The notes under the pieces are model-generated. The model worked only from the letters and a program-made list of their open reading frames with translations, did no database searches and had not been told where the DNA came from. A DNA stretch of 64,000 bases, from the NCBI GenBank assembly GCA_951813855.1, contig OX638380.1, positions 450,876-514,875 of the forward strand, written 5' to 3'. Positions within the stretch are counted from its first letter, which is position 1. Every line of letters starts with the position of its first letter. The position numbers and the translations under genes were made by a program. Positions 50,801-59,750 of this stretch are shown here, in pieces. The stretch comes from an uncultured Verrucomicrobiae bacterium. GTDB lineage: Bacteria > Verrucomicrobiota > Verrucomicrobiia > Limisphaerales > AAA164-E04.

Positions 50801-50975
50801 GATCGCAGCAAATTGCGTAAAAACAGAACTTGCCTTGCGCCCCGATTTAGGGCAGATGGGATTATCCAAGACGGTCCGCAAGGCTCTGGCTGAGTCCAAA
50901 GCAGGACTTGAGATCGAGCGACTCGCGGCACGTCTTTTGCCCAAACAGGCTGTGACCATAGCGCAGCCTGGGTAG
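47895..50975 (+). CDS. Type IIG-like restriction-modification protein (nuclease plus N6-adenine methyltransferase)
   Basis: This 1026-residue single-chain protein has a likely PD-(D/E)XK nuclease in its N-terminus (Asp76 in GRADIYLPN, Glu87-Lys89 in VIIECKG). A helical linker and GEFYTPDWLAAFMVREVL introduce the methyltransferase, with AdoMet motif I LDPACGSGTFLYHAA (about residue 379) and catalytic motif IV VANPPWVKL (about residue 570), i.e. an N6-adenine gamma-type enzyme. The C-terminal 350 residues should hold the target-recognition domain (WYAVNLAGPHLL, FNLHPWRKVPIPRF). No separate specificity or restriction subunit is adjacent. It should methylate and cut foreign DNA. Composition differs somewhat from its neighbours, and decayed duplicate glcD-type sequence lies just downstream, so it may be horizontally acquired. 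Confidence 0.87.
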   Translation: MRRTRSGERKGQVRSQREPPTVEFNKVIDAAKRLLSNRSRHHIEGNVQRDVEALVQSIPDIGTVESQYQTGQGRADIYLPNRKVIIECKGYPKAKDPEKPQARQDAEPIQRQLDRYVLSEIDHERGSLPAQGERWPTEAGWTGIVTDGTHWHVYRYYLAPSVDSNKEPLREFRTESEPLAAFISETLGSDKVGKEWIPESPGELFSNLKKQLDDYYRELPGKAQAATETKRKLWLDMMRTSGMVPSDSAGQERLFLAHSFLIVIVRLVSHSLRNRGANELQDALSDGFAGWVLDFERGRKWVQEVWKRVDDYDWRRRKVDVLRELYHRYVNEADRKVFGEFYTPDWLAAFMVREVLDDEWLEHAAAAAHKNDFVGIGTLDPACGSGTFLYHAALRILMAKYLRDLRPVQKADVVARLVNGMDIHPVAVEMALVNLERALPGEPTEGTSALQVFLGDSLQAEAPDEQLFSHTTNAMILTSPKGNRVHIPTWLVKHSSFAEHMRRMVKAAVEEKSLPQGIVPSDQEAELKNCQDELTEVIREEGNSVWTWYAVNLAGPHLLSKRKIDRIVANPPWVKLSDIQVESRKRVMEDYGKNLKLQAGGKQAPHLDIASFFVLRTREIYAADPGSNPGAWLVKKSAIGSGQWAPFRSRHGRTLAQSVDLENLTPFGGGDATRCCLLMEHRPVRGRKEPRLEAKLKARRKPARHDSLAAAMEMFTLREPSPPLPQAPSHYDKSKIRQGATIVPHVLLLVESRHRSAQPGWLHIKTRQSKHQPWSSVAPQKGKVPEHWIRPLHTSPDLLPYLALREPPHAIIPLDKDGILHPSPGQDCPFWLELDEVYEPKRGKRSPQTLLARLNHRGSLSSQSLRPPHNGRRMVLHPGSGDIMRAARAKAGEAVVDSTLYWFTVGSEMEAGYLVALLNAQCLTKAFTDSKESGRHFNLHPWRKVPIPRFDKKNRTHRSLAKLCSSAEKIAANCVKTELALRPDLGQMGLSKTVRKALAESKAGLEIERLAARLLPKQAVTIAQPG

Positions 50976-51099
50976 GTTGGTAGCCGAAAGCGAAAGGAAA
51001 AGACCAAGCAAGGAGGCTATTTTCCGCTTCCGACGCGATTGACGCCCGAGGCCGGAACCGCCTCTTGAATAGTATCTCTGGCCCGGAAGGGCAGTCAAC

Positions 51100-51360
51100 G
51101 CGGCTGCGGTGCCACCAACCGGCCTACCCTAAAGCGACTGCATCAAGGCTGCCGTCCCGTCTAAGGATTGAGGAACCGAATCCTCTTTTCGCTCAAGCGA
51201 CTGTGATCCGACTAATAGGCGGAGCGACTTCTCCCCCTACCCGTTTTTTATCCCTCTTCCGGCGGACGAAGAAGCTGAATCGTTCCAAAGATTACGGCCA
51301 AACAAAGGTGATTCCCGAACGGATTTTCCAGCCGGAACCGCTCGGATCCCTGATTTCGAT
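51100..51360 (-). pseudogene. Decayed copy of the glcD 5' end and upstream region
   Basis: The plus-strand text from about 51100 to 51360 is alignable, without large gaps, to about 47020-47285, which holds the glcD start and its upstream region. Matching pairs include GCCGCCGTTCCGTC/GCTGCCGTCCCGTC (47073 / 51147), GACGAAGAAG (47191 / 51267) and TTACGG (47218 / 51292). It is estimated near 70% identical by eye. Both copies have the same orientation and flank the restriction-modification gene. The glcD frame in the downstream copy carries substitutions and stops, so it is dead. Confidence 0.6.
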
Positions 51361-51575
51361 CTCCCCCGGATAAAATCACCCGCCGTTTCCCCATCCAGTC
51401 AACATCCGGTTTTCTAACTCTAGTCTGGGAAGCGCAGCATTCGATAGAGCCCTGGCCGATTTTCTCGCGATCCCTAATCGCGAAACCGACCGGCCTTTGA
51501 TTCTGGCTTGCCGTTAACCGATAATCTCTCTAACCTCACCCCCTCGCTCTTGCAATTAACTGAAATTCTGTGCCT

Positions 51576-52580
51576 ATGAGTCGTCCTGTTACGCTATTCA
51601 CCGGTCAATGGGCTGATTTAACCTGCGAAACGATTATCGAAAAAGCCAAAGACTTCGGCTACGATGGCGTCGAACTGGCTTGTTGGGGAGATCATTTCGA
51701 GGTCGCCAAGGCCGACGCCGCCTATTGCGCCGAAAAACGGCGCCAATTGGAACAGGCCGGAATGAAATGTCTGGCTGTCTCGACTCATTTGGTGGGACAG
51801 GCCGTCTGCGACAACATCGACGAACGGCACAAACAAATCCTGCCGGATTACATTTACGGTGACGGGGAACCCGAAAGCGTCCGGCGACGAGCCGCCGAAG
51901 AAGTCAAGAAAACCGCCCGGGTGGCCAAAGAATTCGGAGTCGAAGTCGTGAACGGATTTACCGGCAGTTCCATCTGGCATTTGGTATACAGTTTCCCTCC
52001 CAACACTCCCGGTCAGATCGATCGAGGCTTTCGTGATTTTGCCGAACGTTGGGGCCCGATCATGGACGTATTCCAGGAAAACGGGGTTAAATTCGGATTG
52101 GAAGTTCACCCCACCGAAATTGCTTTCGACATCGCCTCGGCTCAGCGGGCACTGGACGCCATCGACAACCACCCCTCCTTCGGGTTCAATTACGACCCGA
52201 GCCATTTTGGCTATCAAGGCGTGGATTACGTGGAATTCATTTACCGTTTTGCCGACCGAATCAATCATGTCCACATGAAAGACGTCTCTTGGAAGGACCA
52301 TCCCTGCGATGCGGGAGTGTTCGGCGGACATACCGATTTCCATCGACCCAACCGTTATTGGGATTTCAAATCCGTCGGTCGGGGAAGGATCGATTTTGAA
52401 CGGATCATTCGGGCCCTTAACGATATCAACTATACCGGCCCCCTGTCGGTCGAATGGGAAGACGGCGGCATGGACCGCGAATACGGCGCCAAGGAATCAG
52501 CCGAATTCTGCAAGCGAATTGACTTTCCCTCGTCCCAAATCGTCTTCGACGAACAGTTCGATAAGGAAAAACAGGCTTAG
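51576..52580 (+). CDS. Sugar phosphate isomerase/epimerase (xylose isomerase-like TIM barrel)
   Basis: This protein is about 334 residues from ATG 51576; a GTG at 51570 is in frame but less likely. AP endonuclease 2-type TIM barrel: [53 protein letters not shown] (Glu metal ligand), [18 protein letters not shown] (Asp and His), [11 protein letters not shown] (His), [15 protein letters not shown] and LSVEWEDGG (Glu). Such proteins isomerise or epimerise sugars or inositol derivatives (IolE/IolH-like, hydroxypyruvate isomerase-like). It stands alone, so the exact substrate is unknown. Confidence 0.88.
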   Translation: MSRPVTLFTGQWADLTCETIIEKAKDFGYDGVELACWGDHFEVAKADAAYCAEKRRQLEQAGMKCLAVSTHLVGQAVCDNIDERHKQILPDYIYGDGEPESVRRRAAEEVKKTARVAKEFGVEVVNGFTGSSIWHLVYSFPPNTPGQIDRGFRDFAERWGPIMDVFQENGVKFGLEVHPTEIAFDIASAQRALDAIDNHPSFGFNYDPSHFGYQGVDYVEFIYRFADRINHVHMKDVSWKDHPCDAGVFGGHTDFHRPNRYWDFKSVGRGRIDFERIIRALNDINYTGPLSVEWEDGGMDREYGAKESAEFCKRIDFPSSQIVFDEQFDKEKQA

Positions 52581-53143
52581 ACGGGACGGGCTATTTCCCC
52601 CTTTTCCCTGATTGACCGGCGATTCCTGTCGTCCGGGGGGGAGGCCACCGGCTCGACCTTTTCTCGGCCTTGCCGAAACGGCATTCGCTAAAATCAATCG
52701 CCCCCGAATACGGGAGAGCGGTTCGTTTCTCGGCTACCCTGCTGACGGAATAGTTAAGCGGTTGGCTTCAATAACTTCCGAAATCGATCGGAGCCTCTCC
52801 AAGCAACCAGGACTCGCCTCCGTTCTTGATTGACGATAGCTACGATTACGCCAGCCGACTATGGCAAAGACGGCTCGGTTTGAAGTCGAGAGAATCCAAC
52901 CGCTCGTCGCTGACGCCTTCCGGCTCAACCGGGGCGAAAGTTCCGGGAACCCGACGTTCGCCGAGAATATCATGACTCTAAAACAGATCCAAGAATCCGA
53001 GTTGAGGGCATAGGGCTATCGCGGCCCAAATTTGGAGAGGCAAGTTGAAATAGTCGAAGATCAGCGATTCCGCAAAGGCGCGATAAGTCTGCCCCCAGCC
53101 GAGCGGCAGAAAAATTCGTAATCCGCCACGATAGTTTCCAAAC
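52581..53143. other. Gene-free region after the isomerase gene
   Basis: About 560 bases with only short, motif-free open frames. Probably decayed accessory DNA. Confidence 0.4.
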
Positions 53144-53595
53144 TCACCGTTCTAACCACCGCAGCAAAACGATCGAAACTCCGGCGACAGCGACGCTGAT
53201 GCCTAAGAACGGGAAGAGTAATTTCTGATTTCGTCCGTCGATTTTCGCCACCAGCTCTTCTAACTTCATGAACTGACCTTCCAAGGCCGCCACCAGCTTA
53301 AAAGATTGAGCTGCGATCTCCTCCGGCAGCTCTCCTAGCTTCAAAACCTGCCCGTCGATCTTCGACGCCAGGCCCTGGATCTTCCCGTTCATTTCCAAGC
53401 GGTAAAAAACGATCTTGCCGGTCTTCGCCGTTCCTAACGTTCGGAATCCTTTCGCAACAGCTCGAGGTCCAACTCGGTCGCGAATCCTTCAGAATCGCCG
53501 CCTTTGAACACCTCCACCGTCACATTGGCTTGCTCTCTGCTAAAGCCGTATTTAATGAATTTTTCTACGGCTTCCCTGGTATCGATTCTAATCAT
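53144..53595 (-). pseudogene. Frameshifted DUF1640-like coiled-coil membrane protein
   Basis: Two pieces in different frames. The first, 53595 down to a stop at 53434 (53 residues), starts MIRIDTREAVEKFIKYGFSR and ends ELDLELLRKDSER. This matches the N-terminal part of DUF1640-type proteins (helix, GFxxEQA, ATKxDLELLR). The second, 53398 to 53144 (84 residues), is a heptad coiled coil (GLASKIDGQVLKLGELPEEI) ending in a hydrophobic anchor (LLFPFLGISVAVAGVSIVLL) and RWLER, as expected for the C-terminal part. A frameshift and a stop separate them, so the gene is probably broken. Function of the family in bacteria is unknown; some members flank toxin-antitoxin or phage loci. Confidence 0.6.
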
Positions 53596-54286
53596 GACAA
53601 AGGTTCTACGGTTAACCGTCTCGCTAGCCTATCTGAGCTTCGACAATCATCTATCCACCAGTCAATCCAACCCCTGCGAGTTTCCCTGGCGGGATAATTA
53701 TGCCTTCCCGCGCCGGTTAAATAAATCAAGCTCTCTCCGAACGAAAGCCGATCGATCGGCACGCGTTCCAGTCGAATCTATCCGACGGCACCCTGGCCCC
53801 CGGTCTCCCCGAACGGGCACTGGGAAAATCAACCTCTAACTTGAACGGGAATCTAAAGCCGGAAGCGGGCGAGTGCCGCCAATTTCGCCCGGTCCCGACA
53901 TAGTCCTCGCTCGGTAACGCCGCTCACCGAAACGACAAGTCCCATCCGAAATTCCAGAAAACCGTTTCGCGAATGGTACCCCGTTCATGGAAAGGTTGAG
54001 CGTGAGATGCAGCGTTTCATCCTCCACCAATCTTGACGACGGCGCACGATGACGAATCACACCCTGCCGCACGGGCCGGGTTCATTGGCCAAACGCTCGC
54101 CAAGTCATCGGATATCGACAGCCGGTTGCCTCTCCGAAAAGAACTCAGACCGCCCCGGCAAAAACCCGCGCCCAAGCGAATGATCACGCGAAAGCATCTG
54201 AGCCGTCAAAAGGTCAAGGAAGCCGGCAAAGAGGCGTCGGGAACGATTAAGCTGGAATCATTCGAAAAACGCGATTCAATGCGTCC
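53596..54286. other. Gene-free region before the first pseudopilin
   Basis: About 690 bases. Open frames on both strands lack recognisable motifs. It should contain the promoter of the pseudopilin gene, not identified. Confidence 0.4.
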
Positions 54287-55102
54287 ATGATCACGGGGCA
54301 AACTTTCCGCTGTCGCGCCGTTCGGCTCCCGGCCTTCACCTTGATCGAACTGCTGGTCGTCATCGCTATTATCGCCATTCTCGCCGGCATGCTGTTACCG
54401 GCCTTGAGCAAAGCGAAAGAAAAAGCCAAAGGCATCAAGTGCCTGAGCAACCTTCGCCAAATGGGCTTGGCTCTCGTCTACTATACCGACGATACCGATC
54501 ACTACCCGCCGGGCATCGACCAATCTACCCAGAATTCGTGGATTTGGCCGGCGTTGCTCCGGCAGCACATCGATCTCGGCAATAACGTCGAATTGTTCAA
54601 ATGCCCCACCGCCCCGGAGAAAGCTCAATGGAAAGTGGAATACGGCAGCGGATTGCCGGCCAGCGACGGCTACCATGCGGACGAGGTTCGATTGCGCCCG
54701 GGCGGCAACAGTTTCATGAGTTACGGCTATAACGTCTGGGGCGGATGGGCCGGGCAAGTTCCCAACACCGGATTGGGCGTCTACAAAGGCCATGAGATTT
54801 ACGGCGGCGCCAAAGCTTCCTCCGTCGTCACGCCCACCGATATGATCGCCCTCGGCGACAGCAACTGGGATCTCAACAAAAAAGGCGACCCCAACTGGAG
54901 CGGTTTCATCGGGATGTACGCCGAACGCCAATGGCCCTTGGAACTTCATAGCGATCGAGCCAACATCCTCTTTGCCGACGGCCATGTTCAGGCTTTGCCC
55001 CGCCGGGAAATGATCGCCCAATTGGTTGACGACCCGGTCGAAAAGGAACGCGTGGCCCGGCGCTGGAATCGGGATAATCGACCGCACGTCACCGGCAATT
55101 AA
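54287..55102 (+). CDS. Type IV pilin-like/pseudopilin with H-X9-DG C-terminal motif
   Basis: This 271-residue protein has a prepilin leader and N-methylation segment ([19 protein letters not shown]) at residues 16-35; the residue before Phe is Ala instead of the usual Gly, and Glu at position 5 is present. A verrucomicrobial helix follows ([20 protein letters not shown]), and the C-terminus has [18 protein letters not shown], an H-X9-DG-type motif. Such proteins are extremely numerous in Verrucomicrobiota and Planctomycetes and are thought to form pseudopili or surface structures or to bind surface polysaccharide. The neighbouring gene on the opposite strand encodes a related protein. Confidence 0.9.
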   Translation: MITGQTFRCRAVRLPAFTLIELLVVIAIIAILAGMLLPALSKAKEKAKGIKCLSNLRQMGLALVYYTDDTDHYPPGIDQSTQNSWIWPALLRQHIDLGNNVELFKCPTAPEKAQWKVEYGSGLPASDGYHADEVRLRPGGNSFMSYGYNVWGGWAGQVPNTGLGVYKGHEIYGGAKASSVVTPTDMIALGDSNWDLNKKGDPNWSGFIGMYAERQWPLELHSDRANILFADGHVQALPRREMIAQLVDDPVEKERVARRWNRDNRPHVTGN

Positions 55103-55125
55103 TCCGGTCAACCGGCCGGACTGCT

Positions 55126-55845
55126 TCAGCGACTGGTTCGGCTGTCCCGCCGAAAATGAACGTGTCCGTCGAGCATCAACCGGTTGCGCCCTCTTGGATG
55201 AGAGGAACGTCCCCTGATATCATCTGGAAGGGAAGCGATGGTATTGGGATAATAAGCGTCGACGATTAATTCCACGTCGGAGACCCCTTCGGGTATCCCG
55301 ATAAACCGATTGTTCGCCGTGCGCAAATCGGCCACCAGTTGCGTATCCTTCTTCCCCCAAAAATTATCCAGGGGAATTTCCTCGTCGATCCGGTCGAACC
55401 GCCACATCCAATAATTCGCATACGGAGCGCCGGATTCCGAATCGACGGCTTGGACCGTCTGGACCGTTTTGCCGACCGGGGAATTCGCGATTCCGGGACA
55501 AACCCAAAGCTCGGAAACCGTCGCGTAATCCCGGAACGCGATTATCCCCCACCCTGACCTGGGGTCGGAACTGGGCCAACCCTCCCAAGGCCGATACCCC
55601 CCGGGAAGAGTTTGTTTCAAATCCCGCCGGTCCGGAAACCGTTCGTCGTGGTCGTCACGATACATGGTCATAGCGAGTCCCAGTTGACGAAAATTGGAAA
55701 CGCACCGAATGCGCTGCGCTTTTCCTTTGGCCCGGGACAGGGCCGGAAGCAGCAGTCCGGCGAGCACGGCGATAATAGCGATGACCACCAGCAATTCGAT
55801 CAAGGTAAAGGCGCGGTTCCGTTCGGAACCCGAAAATAAAATCAT
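55126..55845 (-). CDS. Type IV pilin-like/pseudopilin
   Basis: This 239-residue paralogue of the preceding protein begins [20 protein letters not shown], with the same Ala before the Phe and Glu5, then the same [20 protein letters not shown] helix. The C-terminus has [18 protein letters not shown], again an H-X9-DG-like motif. It is convergent to the other pseudopilin, ending 24 bases from it, so the two are an inverted pair. The 3' end of the PQQ dehydrogenase gene lies 8 bases upstream of its start on the same strand, so it may be cotranscribed with that gene. Confidence 0.9.
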   Translation of the reverse strand: MILFSGSERNRAFTLIELLVVIAIIAVLAGLLLPALSRAKGKAQRIRCVSNFRQLGLAMTMYRDDHDERFPDRRDLKQTLPGGYRPWEGWPSSDPRSGWGIIAFRDYATVSELWVCPGIANSPVGKTVQTVQAVDSESGAPYANYWMWRFDRIDEEIPLDNFWGKKDTQLVADLRTANNRFIGIPEGVSDVELIVDAYYPNTIASLPDDIRGRSSHPRGRNRLMLDGHVHFRRDSRTSR

Positions 55846-55853
55846 GCCTGGCT

Positions 55854-58007
55854 TTAGCGATTCGACTCAGGCAAGGTGAATGCCACGTAGGTATCGCCTG
55901 CTTTCGTGCCCATCTTGCCTCCCCCGCAAGCGATCACGACATACTGCCTGCCTGCGACGGCGTAAGTGATGGGAGTGGCGTAGCCCCCGGCGGGCAACGA
56001 CGTTTGGAAGAGCATTTTTCCGTCCGCTTTGTCGAAAGCCCGGAACCGTTCATCCTTAGTTGCGCCGATGAAAATTAGCCCCCCGTCCGTGGCGATCGGA
56101 CCGCCGTAATTCTCGGCACCGGTCACGGGGATCCCCCTCCGGGTCAACTCCTCGAACTCTCCCAGCACCACTTGCCAACGAATTTCACCGCGATCGAGAT
56201 CGATAGCGTTAAGCGTTCCCCAGGGCGGCTCGACGGCCGGATAACCTTCCGGGTCGAAGAAACGATTGTATCCCGTATGGGTATAGGGAGAATTATGTCC
56301 CCGGCGAGCGTTCCTCCGATTCTCTTCCGGAGGAAGTTCCTCCTGCGGTTCTTTATCGTAGAGATAGTCGATCACCACCGACTTTTCAATTTCGGACAAA
56401 AACCCGAACGCCGGCATGTTGCCCTTTCCCGAACCGAGGATTTCTTGCGCCAGTTCGGGTGTCATCCGTTCGGCGATATCCCTGAGACTGGCGACGTTGC
56501 GTTGCGCGTTGCCTTCCCGTTCCAGGCCGTGGCAAGCGACACAGTTGCGCCGATAGACCACCTCGCCAGGATGGGCCGTTCGTCGCTCTTCCGCATTGAT
56601 CCTGACCATCGTCAGGATCCAAGGCATTTCGTTGCCGTTGACGTAGAGCAGCCGCTCCGTTTGATCCCAAGCCGCCCCGCCCCACTCTCCGCCGCCGTCG
56701 AACCCGGGAAAGATCATGGTGCCGGTCAGACTGGGTGGAACGAACTGCCCCCCGGTGCGGATTTCACGCAACCGTCGCACCACGTGCCGGTGAGCTTCCG
56801 GAGTGATTTTCGTGGCCATGTCCTCCGTGAATCGTTGCCGGGAAAACGGCGGAGGTTTCACCGGCAGGGGTTGGGTCGGCCAAGCTTCTTCACCTGCCAG
56901 ATCCGAAGCAGGCACCGGAATATCTTCGATCGGAAAAAGCGGTTCGCCCGTTTCCCGGTCGAACACGAAGACATGCCCCGATTTGGTTACCTGGGCGACC
57001 GCGGCGACGGATTTACCGTGGCGTTCGACGGTGATCAGATTCGGCGGCGCAGGCAAATCCCGATCCCACAGATCGTGACGAACGAACTGGAAATGCCACA
57101 CTCGTTTGCCAGTGCGGGCGTTCAAGGCCAAAAGGCAATTGCCGTATAGGTTTTGCCCCACGCGATCCCCGCCCCAAAAATCGAATGAGGGTGAGCCGGT
57201 CGGACAATACACCAAACCCCGCTCGTGATCTACGGTGATCCCGCTCCAAGCGTTGGCGCCCCCGCTTCTGGTCCACGCGTCGGGCGGCCAAGTTTCGTAC
57301 CCCGGTTCCCCGGGATGAGGTATCGTATGAAACACCCAAGCCAATTCTCCGGTCAATGCGTTCCAAGCCCTGATATGTCCGGGAGCCGAAGGGCCGGGAC
57401 CTTCGCTGACCCGGGTGCCCAAAATCAGCAAGTTTTCGAAGATCGCTCCCGGACTGTTGGATAAGATCGATAACCCGGAAACGTCGCGATCGAGTCCGGT
57501 TCCTAAATCCACTCTCCCGGCTTCGCCGAAACTGCTTACCAGTTTTCCGGTGCCGGCATCGACCGCGTGAAGCCAGCGTCCGGCGGTAAACAAAATCCTT
57601 CGATTGCCGTCCTGATCGTCGGCCCAAAACACCACCCCCCGGTTAACGCCCTGAACCTTTCCGTCGCCGATCGCGAACGGATCGAACACCCATTTTTCGC
57701 GACCGGTCGCCGCATCCAGGGCGAACAATTTCAACTGCGGCGATGTCCCGTAAAGCACTCCCTCGACCACGATCGGACTGCACTGAATTTGCGACCGGCC
57801 GGTAGCGTCCCCTGTCCGGTAACGCCAAGCCACTTGCAGTTCGCCTACGTTATCCCGGTTAATCTGGGCGAGTTTCGAATACTGAGTGCTGGCGGCGGCG
57901 CCTCCGACCACCGGCCAGTCCGTCGAGTCCCCATCGGCCAGTCCCACCGGGACGACGAGGCTACCGACCGTCACTAAGGCGACAGCGATACCAAGTTTCA
58001 ATTGCAT
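55854..58007 (-). CDS. PQQ-dependent dehydrogenase with cytochrome c domain
   Basis: This protein is about 717 residues from the ATG at 58007, which opens a signal peptide ([20 protein letters not shown]); in-frame codons up to 58121 would place 38 residues before it and are rejected. PQQ beta-propeller: [30 protein letters not shown], then [20 protein letters not shown] with the Trp-docking strands and [20 protein letters not shown] cytochrome c domain inserts near residue 480 ([14 protein letters not shown], axial Met likely in GNMPAFGF). Such quinoproteins oxidise sugars or alcohols in the periplasm and feed electrons to the chain. It is divergent from a Tat-exported Gfo/Idh/MocA protein gene, suggesting joint sugar oxidation. 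Confidence 0.9.
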   Translation of the reverse strand: MQLKLGIAVALVTVGSLVVPVGLADGDSTDWPVVGGAAASTQYSKLAQINRDNVGELQVAWRYRTGDATGRSQIQCSPIVVEGVLYGTSPQLKLFALDAATGREKWVFDPFAIGDGKVQGVNRGVVFWADDQDGNRRILFTAGRWLHAVDAGTGKLVSSFGEAGRVDLGTGLDRDVSGLSILSNSPGAIFENLLILGTRVSEGPGPSAPGHIRAWNALTGELAWVFHTIPHPGEPGYETWPPDAWTRSGGANAWSGITVDHERGLVYCPTGSPSFDFWGGDRVGQNLYGNCLLALNARTGKRVWHFQFVRHDLWDRDLPAPPNLITVERHGKSVAAVAQVTKSGHVFVFDRETGEPLFPIEDIPVPASDLAGEEAWPTQPLPVKPPPFSRQRFTEDMATKITPEAHRHVVRRLREIRTGGQFVPPSLTGTMIFPGFDGGGEWGGAAWDQTERLLYVNGNEMPWILTMVRINAEERRTAHPGEVVYRRNCVACHGLEREGNAQRNVASLRDIAERMTPELAQEILGSGKGNMPAFGFLSEIEKSVVIDYLYDKEPQEELPPEENRRNARRGHNSPYTHTGYNRFFDPEGYPAVEPPWGTLNAIDLDRGEIRWQVVLGEFEELTRRGIPVTGAENYGGPIATDGGLIFIGATKDERFRAFDKADGKMLFQTSLPAGGYATPITYAVAGRQYVVIACGGGKMGTKAGDTYVAFTLPESNR

Positions 58008-58138
58008 CGATTGCGGCGTTCGGATGATGATAAAAGCGCGGTCGGTGCCGATGGACTCGTCTCCTCCGTTTTTTCCTTGTCGCAGAGCGGAATTATGATA
58101 AACTGGATCCAACTCCGCCAAAAACTGCTGCCACTACT

Positions 58139-59491
58139 ATGCCAAATACAAGCAAAACTCAATACACGCGCCGGAATTTCCTCGGCACGACTTCGGCGTC
58201 GGCGCTGGCCTTTACCTTTTTGCATTCACACGTCTGGGGCGCTAACGAGCGCATTAACGTGGCCGCCGTCGGCGTCGGCGGCAAGGGCGGAGGCGATTCT
58301 TCCCAGGCGGGCGCCTTGGGCAACCTCGTCGCCCTCTGCGACGTCGACGACAATACCCTCCGGCGCGCGGCCGAAAAAAATCCTCAAGCCAAGCTGTACC
58401 ACGATTTCCGGGTCATGCTCAGCGAAATGGATTCTTCCATCGATGCCGTGACCGTCAGCACGCCCGATCACACCCACGCGCCGGCGGCCGTCATGGCCAT
58501 GCGCGCCGGCAAGCACGTCTATGTCCAGAAACCCCTGACCCACACCGTCTACGAAGCCCGGCTCATGCGAGAGACCGCGCAGGGCTACAAGGTAGCCACC
58601 CAGATGGGCAATCAGGGTACCGCCGATAACGGATTCCGCGAAGCGGTGGAAATCATCCGAGCCGGCAGCATCGGGCCGGTCCGCCAAGTTCACGTTTGGA
58701 CCAATCGCCCGGTCTGGCCTCAGGCGCCGAAAATCACCGCTCGCTTCGCCGAGCAACCCGCAATCCCCGAACACATCCACTGGGATCTCTTTCTCGGCCC
58801 GGCACCCGAGCGGCCTTACCATCCCGGGTACCATCCGTTCAATTGGCGCGGCTGGTGGGATTTCGGCACCGGAGCCTTGGGCGACATGGCTTGCCACACG
58901 GCCAACATGGCCTTCATGGCCCTCAAGTTGGGCTATCCCAATACCGTTCAGGCCGAGACCGGCCCCATCAATCCGGAAACCTATCCCGCTTGGGCTACGG
59001 TCAAGTTCCAGTTTCCCGCCCGTGGATTTCTTCCTCCGGTCGATTTCTTCTGGTACGAGGGCAAAATGCCGAACGGAGAAAAGAACTTGCCGCCCAAGGA
59101 CCTTTTCCATGGCCACAAGCCGCCGGGAAGCGGCTCCCTATTGGTAGGCGACAAGGGCATACTCTATTCGCCCAACGACTACGGTTCCCGATTCCTGCTC
59201 CTGCCGGAGAACGAATTCGATGGCTTCCAAAAACCAGATCCGACCTTGCCGCGCAACGGACGCGGCGACCGGGGAATGAAAGAAGAATGGTTCGAAGCCA
59301 TGAAGGGAGGCCGACCGGCCATGTCCAACTTCAATTACGCCGGACTGCTCACCGAGACCATCCTGCTCGGCAACATCGCCATGCGCGTGGACAAAAAGCT
59401 CAGATGGGACGGCCCCAGATTGCGCTTCACCAATTCCCGGGAAGCCAATCAGTACATCCACAAGACGTACCGGGACGGTTGGAAACTCTAA
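58139..59491 (+). CDS. Tat-exported Gfo/Idh/MocA family oxidoreductase
   Basis: This 450-residue protein has a twin-arginine signal at residues 10-30 (TRRNFLGTTSASALAFTFLH). The Rossmann domain follows (INVAAVGVGGKGGGD), then the catalytic-region VYVQKPLTHTVYEARLMRE (Lys of QKP) and ALGDMACHTANMAFMAL. Exported members of this family, common in Planctomycetes and Verrucomicrobiota, probably bind NAD tightly and act on sugars. It is divergent from the PQQ dehydrogenase across 131 bases. Its transcription terminator is now 2.1 kb away because an insertion sequence has entered right after the stop codon. Confidence 0.9.
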   Translation: MPNTSKTQYTRRNFLGTTSASALAFTFLHSHVWGANERINVAAVGVGGKGGGDSSQAGALGNLVALCDVDDNTLRRAAEKNPQAKLYHDFRVMLSEMDSSIDAVTVSTPDHTHAPAAVMAMRAGKHVYVQKPLTHTVYEARLMRETAQGYKVATQMGNQGTADNGFREAVEIIRAGSIGPVRQVHVWTNRPVWPQAPKITARFAEQPAIPEHIHWDLFLGPAPERPYHPGYHPFNWRGWWDFGTGALGDMACHTANMAFMALKLGYPNTVQAETGPINPETYPAWATVKFQFPARGFLPPVDFFWYEGKMPNGEKNLPPKDLFHGHKPPGSGSLLVGDKGILYSPNDYGSRFLLLPENEFDGFQKPDPTLPRNGRGDRGMKEEWFEAMKGGRPAMSNFNYAGLLTETILLGNIAMRVDKKLRWDGPRLRFTNSREANQYIHKTYRDGWKL

Positions 59492-59685
59492 CCGACCGAC
59501 AGCAATTCCCACTGAAGTCAGGCCAAATTGTAATTGTGAAAAAATTATTTGTAAATATGTTAAATACGGTCGAAAAGCGGATTTTCAAGCCTGATTTCAG
59601 ATGAAATTTCGTTTTTTCCCTTGACCAGGTGATTTATTTTGCGTTTCGCCCGACCGACGAACGAGCTCAGAACGCACCACTCCTA

Positions 59686-59711
59686 GCTCGATCTAAATCG
59701 AGTTTTTTTTT
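59686..59711 (+). terminator. Hairpin with T-run inside the IS left end
   Basis: A 6-bp stem CTCGAT/ATCGAG with a four-base loop is followed by nine T residues, near the left end of the insertion sequence. On the plus strand it would stop read-through from the Gfo/Idh/MocA gene and protect the transposase gene from antisense transcription. Confidence 0.7.
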
Positions 59712-59750
59712 GAGGTCGCCGACTAGCGATCTCGGTCAGAATATCGCCGA

